The notes beneath the pieces are model-generated. The model did not search any database. It was not told where the DNA came from and was given only the letters and a program-made list of their open reading frames with translations. A DNA stretch of 64,000 bases from Gilvibacter sp. SZ-19 (GTDB lineage: Bacteria > Bacteroidota > Bacteroidia > Flavobacteriales > Flavobacteriaceae): positions 2,968,864 through 3,032,863 of the forward strand of contig NZ_CP019333.1 of assembly GCF_002163875.1 (NCBI RefSeq), written 5' to 3'. The position numbers were made by a program, and so were the translations under genes. Shown here piece by piece: positions 15,949-22,939 of this stretch (the first letter of the stretch is position 1; the number at the start of each line of letters is the position of its first letter).

Positions 15949-16072
15949 AACGGTTTTGTATATGAAAAGTAGCGGATTTTAAGCACTAACTTTTCGGATT
16001 ATAACTGACTTTAAATTTATAAAATTTAATTTCTTTTAAGCACTTAAACCGCTATTTTTTATATACGTTGTT
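15949..16072 (-). repeat. attC-like site R17 (type D)
   Basis: 124 bp of a fourth sequence type: AACGGTTTTGTATATGAAAA + GTAGCGG pair with CCGCTA + TTTTTTATATACGTTGTT. AT-rich centre. Flanks TTGCACCC and GGCAACTG. Confidence 0.7.
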
Positions 16073-16102
16073 GGCAACTGGCTTTTTTCATTCAGTGTTT
16101 GG

Positions 16103-16134
16103 TTTGTATGTTTCAAAAAAAGTAGTTAGATTTG
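16103..16134 (+). promoter_or_regulatory. Promoter of the methyltransferase gene
   Basis: TTTG at 16103-16106 and TAGATTTG at 16127-16134, 20 bp apart, match the Bacteroidota consensus. The predicted transcript start is about 15 bp before the ATG at 16156. Confidence 0.65.
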
Positions 16135-16155
16135 CATACTATAATTAGCGAAAAA

Positions 16156-17070
16156 ATGGAGAATAGAGTCATACTTGGAGATTGTACGGAGGAATTAAAA
16201 AAACTTGATTCTAATTCAGTTGATTTAATAATTGCTGACCCGCCATATTTTAAAGTAATTGGTGAAAAATGGGATTATCAATGGAAAACAGAAAAAGAAT
16301 ATGTTGAATGGTGTTTAGAATGGATTTCTGAAGTTTCTAGAGTGTTAAGATTAGGAGGGACTTTTTATTGTTTTGGATACTTTAGAACACTAGCTTTATT
16401 AGTTCCTTATTTTGATGAATTAGGTTTAGACTTAAGACAGCAAATATTAGTTGATAAAGGAATGAGAGCTGTCTCTGGTCGAGCAACTAAAAAATATAGA
16501 CTATTTCCAAATACTACAGAAAGTATACTCTTTATAACAAAGGATAATAAAAAATTTGTTAAACCATTTTTAAAAGAAAGACAACAGGCACTTGGCTTAA
16601 AATCGAAAGAAATAAATGAAGGGTTGGGCGTTAAGTCAAATGGAGGTGGAATGTGGAGTATTTATACTGGAAAAAATGTTTGCGAGCAATTTCCAACAAA
16701 AGAATTGTGGTCAAAGCTTGAAAAAGTTTTAGACTTTAAATTACCTTATGAAAGTGTTGCTCAAACATTTAATCCGCAAATGGGAGTAACAGATATTTGG
16801 CGTGACATTGATTTTTACAAAGAAAAGAGAGTGCATTCTACTCAAAAACCATTAAAACTAATTCAAAGACTAATTCTTGCGAGTAGTAATGAAGGAGACA
16901 TTGTACTTGACCCATTTGCTGGAAGTGGCTCAACTGCAATTGCAGCCTTACAATTGAAACGCAACTATATTACTATTGAAGCAGACGAGGCTTATTATAA
17001 AGAAGTTTTAAATCGAATTGAAAGTGTTGAAAACCCTTTAGGTAATTTAGCTAACGTCTCGAATATTTAG
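16156..17070 (+). CDS. Type II DNA methyltransferase, beta class (MamI-like RM system)
   Basis: 304 aa from ATG 16156; a TTG at 16132 would add eight residues but lies inside the promoter's -7 element. DPPY (motif IV) is at 28-31 and DPFAGSGSTA (SAM-binding motif I) at 252-261; this permuted order is that of beta-class amino-methyltransferases, probably N6-adenine. It protects the host from the restriction enzyme encoded tail to tail on the other strand (stop codons overlap by 20 bp). The only cassette gene on the plus strand in the array, and it has its own promoter. Confidence 0.85.
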   Translation: MENRVILGDCTEELKKLDSNSVDLIIADPPYFKVIGEKWDYQWKTEKEYVEWCLEWISEVSRVLRLGGTFYCFGYFRTLALLVPYFDELGLDLRQQILVDKGMRAVSGRATKKYRLFPNTTESILFITKDNKKFVKPFLKERQQALGLKSKEINEGLGVKSNGGGMWSIYTGKNVCEQFPTKELWSKLEKVLDFKLPYESVAQTFNPQMGVTDIWRDIDFYKEKRVHSTQKPLKLIQRLILASSNEGDIVLDPFAGSGSTAIAALQLKRNYITIEADEAYYKEVLNRIESVENPLGNLANVSNI

Positions 17071-18049
17071 TTTTTGCTTCTGCAACTTTATCTGTATCTC
17101 TTAAATCTAAATAACCTCTTGTTGTTTCATTTATAAATGGTAGTAAAGTAATAAATTTCTTTTTGGTTTTACTACTTTTTACTAATGCTTGATAGTTTGA
17201 ACCTGCAACTATTTGAGAGGACAAAATGTACTCTGGTACATTCTCAATAATTAAATTAATTTCTTCTTGTGAAAGTAAGCTTGTAGGCATCAATTCAGGA
17301 ACTAGTAAACTTCTATCAAAATCTGGTTCAACAAAGTGTGTGATATTAATTTGAGGTGTAGTATTTGCGTTGGAAACAATACATTCAAAAACTTTTACAG
17401 GGTTACACAAATAGAATTGATATGAATATGGCCAAAAATTCTTTGGTGCTGGAGTTTTATTTGCATTTCTACTAATATGCTCTAAAAATATTTTGTTATA
17501 GTAGTTTGTCATTAGACTAGAGAAGTGCTTGTGTCTTTCGGTATTATTCCACATTTCAAATGCTTGGAAACGAATTGTATCAAAGTCGCCATCTGCGAAA
17601 TTTGGATAATCTGCAATTGTTAAAAATACACGGTCAAGGTCTTTAGTTAATAGCTTTAATTCTTCTTCTGATTTAACAGAAAAAAGCCATTTACTGTCAT
17701 CCATCCTTTTTAGATTTGTAGAACCACAATGAGGACAAGCAGTTTCGATTCTTAAAACTTTTTGCTTACAATCTTTGCAAGAGTCCAACTGGTCAACTCT
17801 ACTACAAGATTTAACTTCTGTTCCGTCAACTAAATCATCTCCTCTTGCACCTGTTCTTGAGCCTTCGACACCTGTTATCAAGGAAGCTAAATGCTGTCCT
17901 GGATAACCTATTTTCATATTTGGTGTTTGTCTTGTTATTTGCGACCAAACAAGAGCTTTTATTCTTGGCTCTAGAACTAACTCCATAAGTAGTTGTTCTA
18001 TTCTGTTTTCATTGTCGAAAATTGTAATGTATTTAGTTTCTGGTTTCAT
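17051..18049 (-). CDS. MamI-family type II restriction endonuclease
   Basis: 332 aa. GARGDDLVDGTEVKS at 68-81 carries the PD-(D/E)xK-type residues (D71/D72, E78, K80). A zinc ribbon follows with C91, C94, C105 and C108 (CKDC...CPHCG). This combination is characteristic of the RE_MamI family, whose prototype cuts GATNNNNATC; the specificity here is not proven. The gene overlaps the controller gene upstream by 17 bp, so the two are co-expressed. It cleaves unmethylated DNA such as phage DNA. Confidence 0.75.
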   Translation of the reverse strand: MKPETKYITIFDNENRIEQLLMELVLEPRIKALVWSQITRQTPNMKIGYPGQHLASLITGVEGSRTGARGDDLVDGTEVKSCSRVDQLDSCKDCKQKVLRIETACPHCGSTNLKRMDDSKWLFSVKSEEELKLLTKDLDRVFLTIADYPNFADGDFDTIRFQAFEMWNNTERHKHFSSLMTNYYNKIFLEHISRNANKTPAPKNFWPYSYQFYLCNPVKVFECIVSNANTTPQINITHFVEPDFDRSLLVPELMPTSLLSQEEINLIIENVPEYILSSQIVAGSNYQALVKSSKTKKKFITLLPFINETTRGYLDLRDTDKVAEAKTKYSRR

Positions 18050-18260
18050 TGAATAAATCGTTTATGCTTACCTCTAAAGCATTAGCAATTTTTTCAATAT
18101 TGAGAAGTGTAATATTTTTTTCAGCACGTTCTATCATACCAATGTAGGTTCTATGAACATCAGCTCTAAAGGCGAGTTCTTCTTGAGATAGATTTTTGAG
18201 TTTTCGTAATTCACGAACTCGATTGCCAAATTTTATTAGTATTTCTGAATTAAAATCCAT
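18033..18260 (-). CDS. Restriction-modification controller (C) protein, HTH_3
   Basis: 75 aa from the ATG at 18260 (MDFNSEILIKFG); an upstream ATG at 18281 is in frame but overlaps the predicted -7 element. An Xre-type helix-turn-helix (SQEELAFRADVHRTYIGMIE) fills most of the protein. C proteins of RM systems time restriction after methylation by binding their own promoter. It overlaps the start of the endonuclease gene, and a palindrome sits at 18289-18299. Confidence 0.75.
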   Translation of the reverse strand: MDFNSEILIKFGNRVRELRKLKNLSQEELAFRADVHRTYIGMIERAEKNITLLNIEKIANALEVSINDLFNETRN

Positions 18261-18278
18261 TGCTAATTTTAGTATGCA

Positions 18279-18299
18279 CAAAGCTAACTGTAGTCTACA
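18279..18299 (-). promoter_or_regulatory. C-gene promoter -7 element with candidate C-box palindrome
   Basis: On the minus strand TGTAGACTACA (18299-18289, perfect 11-bp palindrome) lies 2 bp upstream of TAGCTTTG (18286-18279), a TAnnTTTG -7 element. Position and symmetry fit autoregulation by the C protein. Confidence 0.5.
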
Positions 18300-18332
18300 T
18301 TATAAACCACATACTAAAGTTAGCATTACGAA

Positions 18333-18860
18333 TTAGTATAGATTTCCTATTTGAGTTAATTTATCGAAGTCGAAAAGCTGTTTTTCAATTTGTCGAGCTG
18401 TTGTATTGTATTTAGTAGCAATATTTCTAATGACTTTTAAATATATATTCCACTCTTCCAATGTGAAATTTTGTCCATTTGGATTGGAATTTACATAATC
18501 GAGATTATACAGTTGTTTCCATACTCTAATATCAAGTACGGGATAATTTTGGTCTATAAACATAAGTATTGCTGAAGCTGAAGGATATTTTACACCAATC
18601 AAAGCAGTTAGTATATGTATTTTTAATTTTTCATCCTCTTGTTGAAAAGCTAATTTTGTGATTTTTATAAAATCTTCGTTACTGTTTTTGTTATAGTGTT
18701 TTAACGGTCTAGGAGATTTCCATTTTAAGATTTTTAAGCATTGCTCTTTTGTTAAAAATCCCTGACTTTTCAAAGAATCAAAATATTCGAATAATTCCAA
18801 AGTTTTAGAATCCTCAAAGATTGGTGTTTCAGCAATAATTTTATTTAGATTACTGTTCAT
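18333..18860 (-). CDS. HhH-GPD-like small protein in the RM cassette
   Basis: 175 aa, all helical. ALIGVKYPSASAILMF at about 105-120 resembles a helix-hairpin-helix, and YPVLDIRVW about 15 residues on resembles the catalytic Asp loop of HhH-GPD DNA glycosylases (V-D-x-R/H-x-W). The N-terminal half is too short for a full glycosylase. It may bind or repair DNA, or be a derived non-catalytic member. It shares the cassette with the RM genes and is transcribed toward the controller gene. Moderate confidence in the fold, low in function. Confidence 0.5.
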   Translation of the reverse strand: MNSNLNKIIAETPIFEDSKTLELFEYFDSLKSQGFLTKEQCLKILKWKSPRPLKHYNKNSNEDFIKITKLAFQQEDEKLKIHILTALIGVKYPSASAILMFIDQNYPVLDIRVWKQLYNLDYVNSNPNGQNFTLEEWNIYLKVIRNIATKYNTTARQIEKQLFDFDKLTQIGNLY

Positions 18861-18876
18861 TTTTCAGCTTGTTGCC

Positions 18877-19000
18877 AACGTCCCCGTATAAACGCCGTGC
18901 GAACCCTCCGACGCGCGCTACACGTTGTGTTGTCTCTTTTTAAATTAAATTTTCTTCTCTTCCACCATGGCCTTGTGAGAGATGGCGATTATGCGTTGTT
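18877..19000 (-). repeat. attC-like site R18 (type A)
   Basis: 124 bp. Flanks TTGTTGCC and GGCACACG. The left flank mirrors the start of the RM cassette after R17 (GTTGGCAAC). Confidence 0.8.
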
Positions 19001-19010
19001 GGCACACGTT

Positions 19011-19742
19011 TCATGATTCTTTAACCAACTTGAACCAACGATCAACTAACTCAATTTCTTTATTTAGTTTTAGACTCACCAAATTTTCATATTGTTTTAA
19101 AAATGGATCCATCTTATCATTAGCGTTCGTTGTTTTCAAATGCACCAAGTCGTTTCGAATTTCATTTAGCTGATATATCCTTGAGCTCAACTTGTTATAA
19201 GATGACATATTTAATTCTATGAACTCAGGAATAACTTCTTTCAGCTTTTCCTTTAATGAAAGATGTTTTTCAATTTCAGTTTTGCTTATTAATTTTCCAT
19301 TTCGTTTTATCTGAAAATTACTGGGAATTATGTTGTTTGCAAACGATTCTACAGACATCATTAAATTTACTAACGCATTGATTTTATTGATCATATACTC
19401 ATCAAATATATTCTGCTCTAATATTTGAAGTTTGAAATTTTCACTTAATGGAAAGTCTTGTAGACTTTTATTCTTGAACTCTTTCTCAACCTTATTGACG
19501 ATTATATTTAATGATTTTGCAGAATTTAGGAACAATTCAAATGGCTCTCGAACAAATCCGGCATAAAATTTATTCTTGTAATTAATTTGCGTAAGATAAT
19601 TAATGGTTTTTGTATTTGGATTTAAAACTACCCATGTCGTTGATTTTGAATCACCCCTGTACTTCTTAAAATCCGAATCTTCACCCTTTTTAGAAGGAAT
19701 GTTTTCAATTAGAGAATCGCTAACTTGATATTTTTTAGCCAT
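19011..19742 (-). CDS. Cytosolic protein of unknown family (cassette gene)
   Basis: 243 aa from ATG 19742 (MAKKYQVSDSL); a TTG 18 bp upstream in the R' box is the only alternative. Predominantly helical and charged (DFPLSENFKLQILEQNIFDEYMINKINALVN..., SSRIYQLNEIRNDLVHLKTT). The RNDLVH-type segment near residue 210 recalls the conserved R-N-x-x-x-H of HEPN-like domains, but this is too weak to name the family. If HEPN, an RNase or toxin role would be possible. Cassette ends TTGGCACAC / GTGTGCCAA match exactly. Confidence 0.55.
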   Translation of the reverse strand: MAKKYQVSDSLIENIPSKKGEDSDFKKYRGDSKSTTWVVLNPNTKTINYLTQINYKNKFYAGFVREPFELFLNSAKSLNIIVNKVEKEFKNKSLQDFPLSENFKLQILEQNIFDEYMINKINALVNLMMSVESFANNIIPSNFQIKRNGKLISKTEIEKHLSLKEKLKEVIPEFIELNMSSYNKLSSRIYQLNEIRNDLVHLKTTNANDKMDPFLKQYENLVSLKLNKEIELVDRWFKLVKES

Positions 19743-19758
19743 AACCTTTATGTGTGCC

Positions 19759-19882
19759 AACGTCCCCGTATAAACGCCGTGCGAACCCTCCGACGCGCGC
19801 TACACGTAGCGTTGTTTCTTTTTAAATTAAATTTTCTTCTCTTCCACCAAGGCCTTGTGAGCAATGGCGATTATGCGTTGTT
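19759..19882 (-). repeat. attC-like site R19 (type A)
   Basis: 124 bp. Flanks TGTGTGCC and GTAGGTTG. Confidence 0.8.
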
Positions 19883-19934
19883 GTAGGTTGTTTTGCCTTT
19901 AAAATAAAGGTCTAATCAAAAACTCAAGGTTAAA

Positions 19935-21311
19935 TCATTTTTTAATCACTTTAACGGAATTTATCGAACTTTGGCTGTAAATTCTAATAATAAAAATACC
20001 CTTGTTAAATTCTCTCAAATCGATCTGATTGAATTCTTCCGATACTGTTTTAAACAGTCTTCCAGATATGTCATAAATTTCTACCTTATCAATATAAATG
20101 TCCAATGTGTTTATTGATAAATAATCAATAACCGGATTGGGGTATAAACGGAATTGCGGAATTCCATTCTCCTCTATATCTAGTAAGGTCAAGTTTTCAA
20201 ACCATCCAATTGTGCCGTCAGCGTTAGAAGCTACACTTAAATCCAAATCAGTATCTTGATCAAAGTCGGTAGCATAAAGTGATCTTGGCCCGTTAGCTTC
20301 CGTACTTACAATCTGTTGCGGACCAAAGTTTCCCGCGCCATCTAGATTTTCATACCAAACAATTTTCATATCTGGGGATGATTGCGATAAGACATCCATA
20401 TCATTATCCCCGTCAACGTCAAAAGCATAGGCAATTGAAGGAAGATTCAGTGTTAAATCAATTTCTTGTTGTGGCCCAAAGTTGCCTGCTCCGTCTAAAT
20501 TTTCGTACCATGCAACTCGATTTCCAGAAAACTCAGCTGATATAACATCAATATCATCATCTCCATCTATATCTACGCCCATTACAGAAATAAAAAAACC
20601 AGCGCTTGGGTCGTCAATAACTATATTACCCGAGTTAAAAGTACCCAAACCATCTAAGTTCTCGAACCAATATATTTTTCTATCGCTGCCTGCTGTAACC
20701 AGAATATCTGTGTCTAAATCACCATCAATATCTACTAGGTCAATGGAAACTGCTGAAAGCACATCGGTGGACAGCACAATCTGTGGACCAAAATCACCTA
20801 GACCATCCAAATTCTCATACCAGGCAAGCTTATTATCATCTCTAGAAACCGAAACCAAATCTAAATCGTCATCACCATCCAAGTCTGCTGCTAAAACCTC
20901 TTTCGGTAAATCTACAGCATTTGACACGGTTTGGCCTAAACCAAAAGTTCCTAAGCCATCAAGATTTTCATACCAGAAAATGAAGTCAAGTGCGAATGAT
21001 GACGCAATAACGTCCAAATCGTCATCACCATCTAAATCAGCAGCATGGACAAAATCAACTTGATCAAAATTGGCTATGGTCTGTTGTACTCCAAAATTAC
21101 CAAAACCGTCTTCATTTTTATACCAAGCGATAGTGTCGTCACCTGATGATGCAGATAAAATATCATCATGACCATCACCATCAAGATCCGCAGCAAAAAC
21201 CCATGCAGCTGTTGAAGCATCATCATCAACAACTTGACGCGGACCAAATTGACCATAACTTACTATGGAATATGAGAAAACCATCCAGTATAATATGAGT
21301 TTGACAAACAT
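19935..21311 (-). CDS. FG-GAP/VCBS beta-propeller protein with T9SS sorting domain (cassette gene)
   Basis: 458 aa. Signal peptide (MFVKLILYWMVFSYSIVSYG), then seven to eight repeats of about 45 residues, each with AADLDGDDDLD...W(Y/F)ENLDG, the calcium-binding FG-GAP/VCBS blade pattern, then a type IX sorting domain (FRLYPNPVIDYLSIN... SSINSVKVIKK) at about 380-458. Secreted or surface-attached; propellers of this type bind ligands or sugars. It is a large gene for a cassette, and its ends match (TTGTAGGT / ACCTACAA). Confidence 0.85.
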   Translation of the reverse strand: MFVKLILYWMVFSYSIVSYGQFGPRQVVDDDASTAAWVFAADLDGDGHDDILSASSGDDTIAWYKNEDGFGNFGVQQTIANFDQVDFVHAADLDGDDDLDVIASSFALDFIFWYENLDGLGTFGLGQTVSNAVDLPKEVLAADLDGDDDLDLVSVSRDDNKLAWYENLDGLGDFGPQIVLSTDVLSAVSIDLVDIDGDLDTDILVTAGSDRKIYWFENLDGLGTFNSGNIVIDDPSAGFFISVMGVDIDGDDDIDVISAEFSGNRVAWYENLDGAGNFGPQQEIDLTLNLPSIAYAFDVDGDNDMDVLSQSSPDMKIVWYENLDGAGNFGPQQIVSTEANGPRSLYATDFDQDTDLDLSVASNADGTIGWFENLTLLDIEENGIPQFRLYPNPVIDYLSINTLDIYIDKVEIYDISGRLFKTVSEEFNQIDLREFNKGIFIIRIYSQSSINSVKVIKK

Positions 21312-21350
21312 TTATTCTGTTGATAATTTGGAGTTGTCAAAATGACCTAC

Positions 21351-21476
21351 AACGTTCCAGTATATAAATAGTGCGCGACTTAAAATCACCGCAGAATCTA
21401 TCAGCTGGATTAATTAATAATTTACTGGGGAGATTGTAAATATAGCAAAAGCGCATTTTTTATATACTTAGTTGTT
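21351..21476 (-). repeat. attC-like site R20 (type B, copy 2)
   Basis: Identical by eye to R5. Flanks GACCTAC and GTGAGTAA. Confidence 0.75.
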
Positions 21477-21905
21477 GTGAGTAAAATTAGCGATCCGCCA
21501 GGAGAGCGTTAAAATTTTGCGTCGTAAAAAGCCACCGCCAAACTATGCAAACGCTTTAAAGAGCTTTCGGCCTTTACTGTATATGGAGTATATACTTAGT
21601 ATATGGGCCTGTATACGCAAGGTGGAAGGTAATCAAGGCACGCATTTATAAACTTGGCTGAATTTATAAATCTGTGCTAATTGGGCTTGATAAGCCCAGC
21701 TAACTTGGGTAACTTAATCAAGTGTTTGTACGTGACAACGTTTTGAAAGTATCACTTTCAACGATTGTAAATCGCACACACTTGAGAAGATTCCCCAACT
21801 TGGGCGAAAGCCGTTTGCCCAGATATTCAGCCCGTGTTAAATTCCTATGAAACCTTCCAGAAAGGCGCTTTAAAATCCTGCGAGTGGCTTTTTATGCACT
21901 GCAAC
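21477..21905 (-). ncRNA. Candidate structured non-coding RNA cassette, copy 2
   Basis: Same content as 7370-7798 with the same stem-loops; the block 21351-21905 (site + content) is 555 bp in every copy. No ORF of note. Confidence 0.45.
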
Positions 21906-22026
21906 GTCCCCGTATAAACGCCGTGCGAACCCTCCGACGCGCGCTAAACGTAACGTTTTATCTTTTTAAATTAAATTTTCTTCTCTTTCACCCTGGCCTT
22001 GTGAGCGTTGGCGTTTATGCGTTGTT
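21903..22026 (-). repeat. attC-like site R21 (type A)
   Basis: 124 bp. Flanks ACTGC and GGCTAACG. Confidence 0.8.
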
Positions 22027-22043
22027 GGCTAACGTTCATAGAC

Positions 22044-22334
22044 TTATTTATCTATTTGATCGTTCTGCTCCATTCTAATTAGTTGCTTCAGCAGTTTCCT
22101 TTTCTTAACTATCCGATAGATCAAAATAACCAAAAATAAAAGGCCAATCAATGCTGTAAACAATCCATTCTTTATAGATGGTTGTAAATGTCTCAAACTA
22201 ACAACAACCTCAGAATTTAAATTGAAAAATTTATAAAAACCGAAGATCGTTAACATTGTTCCAATTACGGCGAAGAACCAGTTCACTTGGTTGTATTCTT
22301 TTTTAACACTCTTAGCTAATTCAGCTTCGTTCAT
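22044..22334 (-). CDS. Small two-helix membrane protein (cassette gene)
   Basis: 96 aa from the ATG of MNEAELAKSVKKEY; a longer frame that starts inside type B site R22 is rejected. Two membrane helices at about residues 19-36 and 55-75, then a basic tail (RIVKKRKLLKQL). Family not recognised. It is the second cassette from the recombinase, between two copies of the non-coding cassette. The ends (GTTGGCTAAC / TTTGCCAAC) match with one mismatch. Confidence 0.6.
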   Translation of the reverse strand: MNEAELAKSVKKEYNQVNWFFAVIGTMLTIFGFYKFFNLNSEVVVSLRHLQPSIKNGLFTALIGLLFLVILIYRIVKKRKLLKQLIRMEQNDQIDK

Positions 22335-22360
22335 TACGATCTTTTTACAGAATGTTTGCC

Positions 22361-22486
22361 AACGTTCCAGTATATAAATAGTGCGCGACTTAAAATCACC
22401 GCAGAATCTATCAGCTGGATTAATTAATAATTTACTGGGGAGATTGTAAATATAGCAAAAGCGCATTTTTTATATACTTAGTTGTT
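22361..22486 (-). repeat. attC-like site R22 (type B, copy 3)
   Basis: Identical by eye to R5 and R20. Flanks TTTGCC and GTGAGTAA. First site from the recombinase. Confidence 0.75.
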
Positions 22487-22915
22487 GTGAGTAAAATTAG
22501 CGATCCGCCAGGAGAGCGTTAAAATTTTGCGTCGTAAAAAGCCACCGCCAAACTATGCAAACGCTTTAAAGAGCTTTCGGCCTTTACTGTATATGGAGTA
22601 TATACTTAGTATATGGGCCTGTATACGCAAGGTGGAAGGTAATCAAGGCACGCATTTATAAACTTGGCTGAATTTATAAATCTGTGCTAATTGGGCTTGA
22701 TAAGCCCAGCTAACTTGGGTAACTTAATCAAGTGTTTGTACGTGACAACGTTTTGAAAGTATCACTTTCAACGATTGTAAATCGCACACACTTGAGAAGA
22801 TTCCCCAACTTGGGCGAAAGCCGTTTGCCCAGATATTCAGCCCGTGTTAAATTCCTATGAAACCTTCCAGAAAGGCGCTTTAAAATCCTGCGAGTGGCTT
22901 TTTATGCACTGCAAC
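22487..22915 (-). ncRNA. Candidate structured non-coding RNA cassette, copy 3 (recombinase-proximal)
   Basis: Third identical copy. At its high-coordinate end GCACTGCAAC is followed by TCGTTATATCCCC rather than by a type A site, so this copy occupies the first position of the array, where an integron inserts new cassettes. Confidence 0.45.
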
Positions 22916-22939
22916 TCGTTATATCCCCTAAATTATTAA
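22912..22939 (-). other. Putative attI-like junction at the recombinase 3' end
   Basis: On the minus strand GATATAACGA precedes GTTGCAG, the first bases of the proximal cassette. Identity between the three 555-bp copies stops exactly at this GTT, which places the insertion point here, 24 bp after the recombinase stop codon. In classical integrons attI lies on the 5' side of intI. Confidence 0.5.

Noticed and set aside
17047-17060. GCTAACGTCTCG as a further attC half site inside the RM cassette
   Set aside because: It lies in the 3' end of the methyltransferase coding sequence and has no partner arm; the cassette boxes at R17 and R18 pair without it.
5161-22026. The regularly recurring repeats as a CRISPR array
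   Set aside because: Repeats are about 124 bp, imperfectly palindromic and separated by 0.2-2.9 kb of coding DNA; no cas genes. Not CRISPR.
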